Shown here in pieces: positions 15,010 through 17,073 of a stretch of DNA of 17,073 nucleotides. Below the pieces are notes generated by a model. The model was not told the origin of the DNA. It made no database searches and was given only the letters and a program-made list of their open reading frames with translations. Origin of the DNA: Marine Group II euryarchaeote MED-G33 (GTDB lineage Archaea; Thermoplasmatota; Poseidoniia; Poseidoniales; Thalassarchaeaceae). Where the stretch lies: contig CATISE010000095.1 in assembly GCA_949538655.1 (NCBI GenBank), positions 1 through 17,073 of the forward strand, written 5' to 3'. Within the stretch, counting starts at the first letter, position 1; each line of letters starts with the position of its first letter. A program made the position numbers and the translations under genes.

Positions 15010-15939
15010 TTAGGACGACCCTGACAATAATTCATCAAGTTTCGCCTCTACATCGCCAATACCTGTCAATTGCATGATTCGGAACCTCATTTTTGCGGCC
15101 TCCACAGTATGCCCCCTAATTTCGATCATCTGAATTCGTCGTTCACATTCGACAGCCCTACGCACATTCTCCTCGACTTCACGATAGATTTCGTATCTCT
15201 TTGTGCCATCAGAATTCAATGAATGCTCTAAACTTGAAACGTCGAATCCCATGTCCACCCATTGTTTGATTCGCCGTGAAAGCACTGCAGGTGTTAGGGC
15301 TGCCTCTGCAATCGTTGACAGCATCACAACAGATGAATCTTCGATAACTTGGGGGGTTTCGGCTTCATCATCCACGTCATTTTGCACAACCTCTTCCACC
15401 TGCTCTGACCCAGAATCTTCTGTGGTCGATTCTACTTCTGCTTCTGTAACAAGTTGCCCAATTTCAAAGGGCATGGCTTCACGCCTCAGGTGTGCGATTT
15501 CAGTGCCATCCAATGATAGAGGTGTGAACGGAAGAAGAACCGTCCATTCAGTGTCATTCAGTTCGTCTGCCAAACTACGCGTGAATGCCAAAAATGCGTC
15601 AAATCCCTGGCGATGAATCAGATATTCAACTGCGTCTAGCCATATGATTCCACTATCACTGACAATTCTAGTACAGATGGAATGATGTATACGCTCTAAT
15701 GATGGTGAAAGAGCATGTGAATCCATTGACTCGGACAACCATTTGAATTCAATTTTTTGAAGATCAATATGTTGACTTAATCTTTGAGGGGAGAGTCGTG
15801 TAAATACTGATGCTGGTGTTCCAAATTCATGCACTACCATTGCCAACCAATGTAGAGGGGTACGAGGGTCTTCGGAAAGAATGCTGAAAACGCGCCCCTT
15901 ACGCGGAAGGGAGACTGTAGATATTGGGTTAGAAGTCAT
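15010..15939 (-). CDS. DUF835 domain protein with acidic linker and helical C-terminus
   Basis: 309 residues from ATG 15939. About residues 15-160 match the DUF835 pattern common in Euryarchaeota: GRVFSILSE near the start, a predicted strand GIIWLDAVEYLIHRQGF (around 97-113) and WTVLLPFTPLSLDGTE. DUF835 has no established biochemical function; it is often found in sensory or regulatory archaeal proteins. An acidic linker (163-203) follows, then a helical region (216-309) with IKQWVDMGFDVSSLE, a motif I have seen repeated in archaeal regulatory proteins. The frame stays open upstream to 16260, but that part is antisense to the strongly coding zinc-ribbon gene on + and is Ser/Thr-rich without domain character, so I take the inner ATG. 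GGTCAG just before it is only a weak ribosome site. No membrane segment is visible. Confidence 0.8.
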   Translation of the reverse strand: MTSNPISTVSLPRKGRVFSILSEDPRTPLHWLAMVVHEFGTPASVFTRLSPQRLSQHIDLQKIEFKWLSESMDSHALSPSLERIHHSICTRIVSDSGIIWLDAVEYLIHRQGFDAFLAFTRSLADELNDTEWTVLLPFTPLSLDGTEIAHLRREAMPFEIGQLVTEAEVESTTEDSGSEQVEEVVQNDVDDEAETPQVIEDSSVVMLSTIAEAALTPAVLSRRIKQWVDMGFDVSSLEHSLNSDGTKRYEIYREVEENVRRAVECERRIQMIEIRGHTVEAAKMRFRIMQLTGIGDVEAKLDELLSGSS

Positions 15940-16120
15940 CTGACCAGTTGCCTTTGAACTGCGACCGCTATTAGCCCATTCGGAGAGACTGAGACTTCCA
16001 TTGAGATTCGTTATCTTCCTTCTATGCACCGACTGAACTGTTATATCGTCGTCCAAGAGTGGTTCAACTGGTGTGGACGTGACAGCGGACGACGATAATT
16101 CTGAAGATGCTGATGTTGAA
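15940..16120. promoter_or_regulatory. Divergent region between DUF835 and the zinc-ribbon/EF-hand gene
   Basis: About 180 bp between the chosen starts. A TATA-like ttatat (16041-16046) lies ~27-33 bp upstream of two in-frame GTG codons (16073, 16079) and 75 bp upstream of ATG 16121, so it could drive the + gene. The + frame is closed at 16034-16036 (TGA), which bounds the possible start. No clear promoter was recognised for DUF835. Confidence 0.4.
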
Positions 16121-17073
16121 ATGGCAGAGTGTGGTGTGCTGACATGCCGCGCGATTATTCCACTTGATTCTAAATCATGTCCAACTTGTGGCGTTTCGTT
16201 TTCAGGAGTAGCCGAAGAACAGATGGGTGAATGTGGCGCTTGTGGGGCATTAGTCCCCATCGACAGTAAATCGTGTCCACAATGTGGAGTTCATTTTGTC
16301 TTAGATGATTTGACCACAGAACTATCTAATTGGATGAAAGAAGAATCCCTTACAATTACGGAACTTTTTGGCGTAGTTGATACCGATAATGACGGTAGCT
16401 TGTCTGCTGCAGAAATCAAAAATGCCCTTCTAGATCGGGATTTGACATTCCTCGGTTCAAATGAATTGGATCGATTCCTTTCGCAAATTGATTTGAATCG
16501 TGATGGTGTAATCTCATTCCCAGAATTAGCGGCAGCCCTATCGATGCCCTGGTCACCACCTGAAGAAATGACGGTTCTTGAACCTGAAGACGGTGACGAT
16601 GCAGAGGGTCATGTTGAAGTGGAATCTGATGACGAAGAGGATGAGTTGCGATACACGGAGCATGTTCTTGAAAGAGTGATGAAAGCACACGGAATTACGG
16701 ATAAAGAAGCATTCCTCGCACACGCCACATCTTCGGACAAAGATGGAAATAATTTCCTCAGAGAAGATGAGTTAACTGAGGCTGCAATCTTATGGAATGT
16801 CAATATAGGTTCTGAGGATGATGGGAAAACAGATGATGAAAATCAAGTCGAGGATTCAGATGACGATCAGGAAGAGGACTCCGTGGATGACGATGGTGGT
16901 GATGCAGAGTCTGATGATGAAGAATCTAAGGACGACGACGATGAAGATGAAGACTCTGAGGACGACGACGATGAGGATGAAGAATCAGAGGACGACGACG
17001 ATGAGGATGAAGACTCTGAGGACGACGACGATGAGGATGAAGAATCAGAGGACGACGACGATGAGGATGAAGA
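16121..17073 (+). CDS. Double zinc-ribbon, triple EF-hand protein with acidic repeat tail (3' partial)
   Basis: 317 codons from ATG 16121 to the window edge, no stop reached. Ribbon 1 has C4x4C9...C20xxC23; ribbon 2 has C38xxC41...C52xxC55. Both share a P(L/I)DSKSCPxCGV core. EF-hand loops: 87-98 (DTDNDGSLSAAE, canonical), 124-135 (DLNRDGVISFPE, canonical) and 206-217 (DKDGNNFLREDE, Asn in place of the position-6 Gly). From about 225 the chain becomes an Asp/Glu tail built of ten-residue repeats. No signal peptide or membrane segment is seen so far. It probably binds Zn2+ and Ca2+; the role is unknown. The start is uncertain: GTG 16073 or 16079 would add an acidic stretch (ADDDNSEDADVE) with good coding character, and GGTG precedes 16079. 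It runs antisense to the over-long DUF835 frame. The third EF-hand is closely related to the one in the protein at the left edge. Confidence 0.85.
   Translation, partial: MAECGVLTCRAIIPLDSKSCPTCGVSFSGVAEEQMGECGACGALVPIDSKSCPQCGVHFVLDDLTTELSNWMKEESLTITELFGVVDTDNDGSLSAAEIKNALLDRDLTFLGSNELDRFLSQIDLNRDGVISFPELAAALSMPWSPPEEMTVLEPEDGDDAEGHVEVESDDEEDELRYTEHVLERVMKAHGITDKEAFLAHATSSDKDGNNFLREDELTEAAILWNVNIGSEDDGKTDDENQVEDSDDDQEEDSVDDDGGDAESDDEESKDDDDEDEDSEDDDDEDEESEDDDDEDEDSEDDDDEDEESEDDDDEDE
16130..16288 (+). repeat. Tandem zinc-ribbon duplication within the right-edge gene
   Basis: The ribbons encoded at 16130-16192 and 16232-16288 share the order Cys...Cys, then P(L/I)DSKSCPxCGV. Copy 1 has two extra residues (codons ctg aca, 16139-16144) between its first two Cys, making C-x4-C where copy 2 has the usual C-x2-C. 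Confidence 0.75.
16931..17073 (+). repeat. 30-bp acidic coding repeat with 60-bp higher-order period
   Basis: Units start at 16931, 16961, 16991, 17021 and 17051 (the last cut by the window edge). Each begins gacgacgacgatga and encodes DDDDEDE(D/E)SE. Unit ends alternate: gactctgag in units 1 and 3, gaatcagag in units 2 and 4, giving a 60-bp superunit (16961-17020 and 17021 onward match as far as visible). Unit 1 differs by gaa for gag. The array continues beyond the window. Confidence 0.92.

Noticed and set aside
16931..17073. CRISPR array
   Set aside because: Units are contiguous 30-bp coding repeats without unique spacers, and they keep the reading frame.

Overview
The window looks like a densely packed archaeal chromosome, most likely a marine planktonic euryarchaeon of the Marine Group II / Poseidoniales (Thermoplasmatota) type. 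The archaeal markers are a proteasome-activating nucleotidase (PAN), an archaeal MBF1 regulator with an N-terminal zinc ribbon, a stand-alone archaeal-length Tsr3 and a DUF835 protein. The lineage is inferred from gene content only; no rRNA or tRNA gene was seen. Genes are tightly packed: start/stop overlaps of 4 nt or less, abutting stops, convergent overlaps, and no gene-free stretch over about 200 bases.

Layout. (1) 2-5925, all +: the 3' part of a Pro/Glu-rich repeat protein with an EF-hand, an RDD-family membrane protein with a Lys/Ala-rich tail, a CNNM/CorC-type DUF21-CBS membrane protein, and methionyl-tRNA synthetase with a fused C-terminal tRNA-binding domain. (2) 5922-6986, -: a two-gene unit, MBF1 then Tsr3 (rRNA aminocarboxypropyltransferase), converging on metG. 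(3) 7084-8328, +: PAN, divergent from MBF1. (4) 8367-15009: a histidine-degradation block with glutamate formiminotransferase and formimino-THF cyclodeaminase as two overlapping genes, a class I/II aminotransferase on the opposite strand, a eukaryote-like (UROC1-type) urocanate hydratase, and histidine ammonia-lyase. Together these cover histidine to urocanate to imidazolonepropionate, and formiminoglutamate to glutamate plus methenyl-THF. The imidazolonepropionase (HutI) step between them is absent from the window. (5) 15010-15939, -: a DUF835 protein. (6) 16121 to the right edge, +: a partial gene for a protein with two zinc ribbons, three EF-hands and a long Asp/Glu tail made of 30-bp repeats. 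It overlaps antisense the over-extended 5' part of the DUF835 frame.

Points of most interest: the proteins at the two window ends share a closely related EF-hand module although their other parts differ; three separate tandem-repeat tracts code for Pro-rich or acidic low-complexity segments; the hut block has a eukaryote-like urocanase and an embedded aminotransferase but no HutI; a perfect 7+7 inverted repeat sits between the divergent aminotransferase and hutU genes; and the PAN C-terminus carries Phe in place of the HbYX Tyr.
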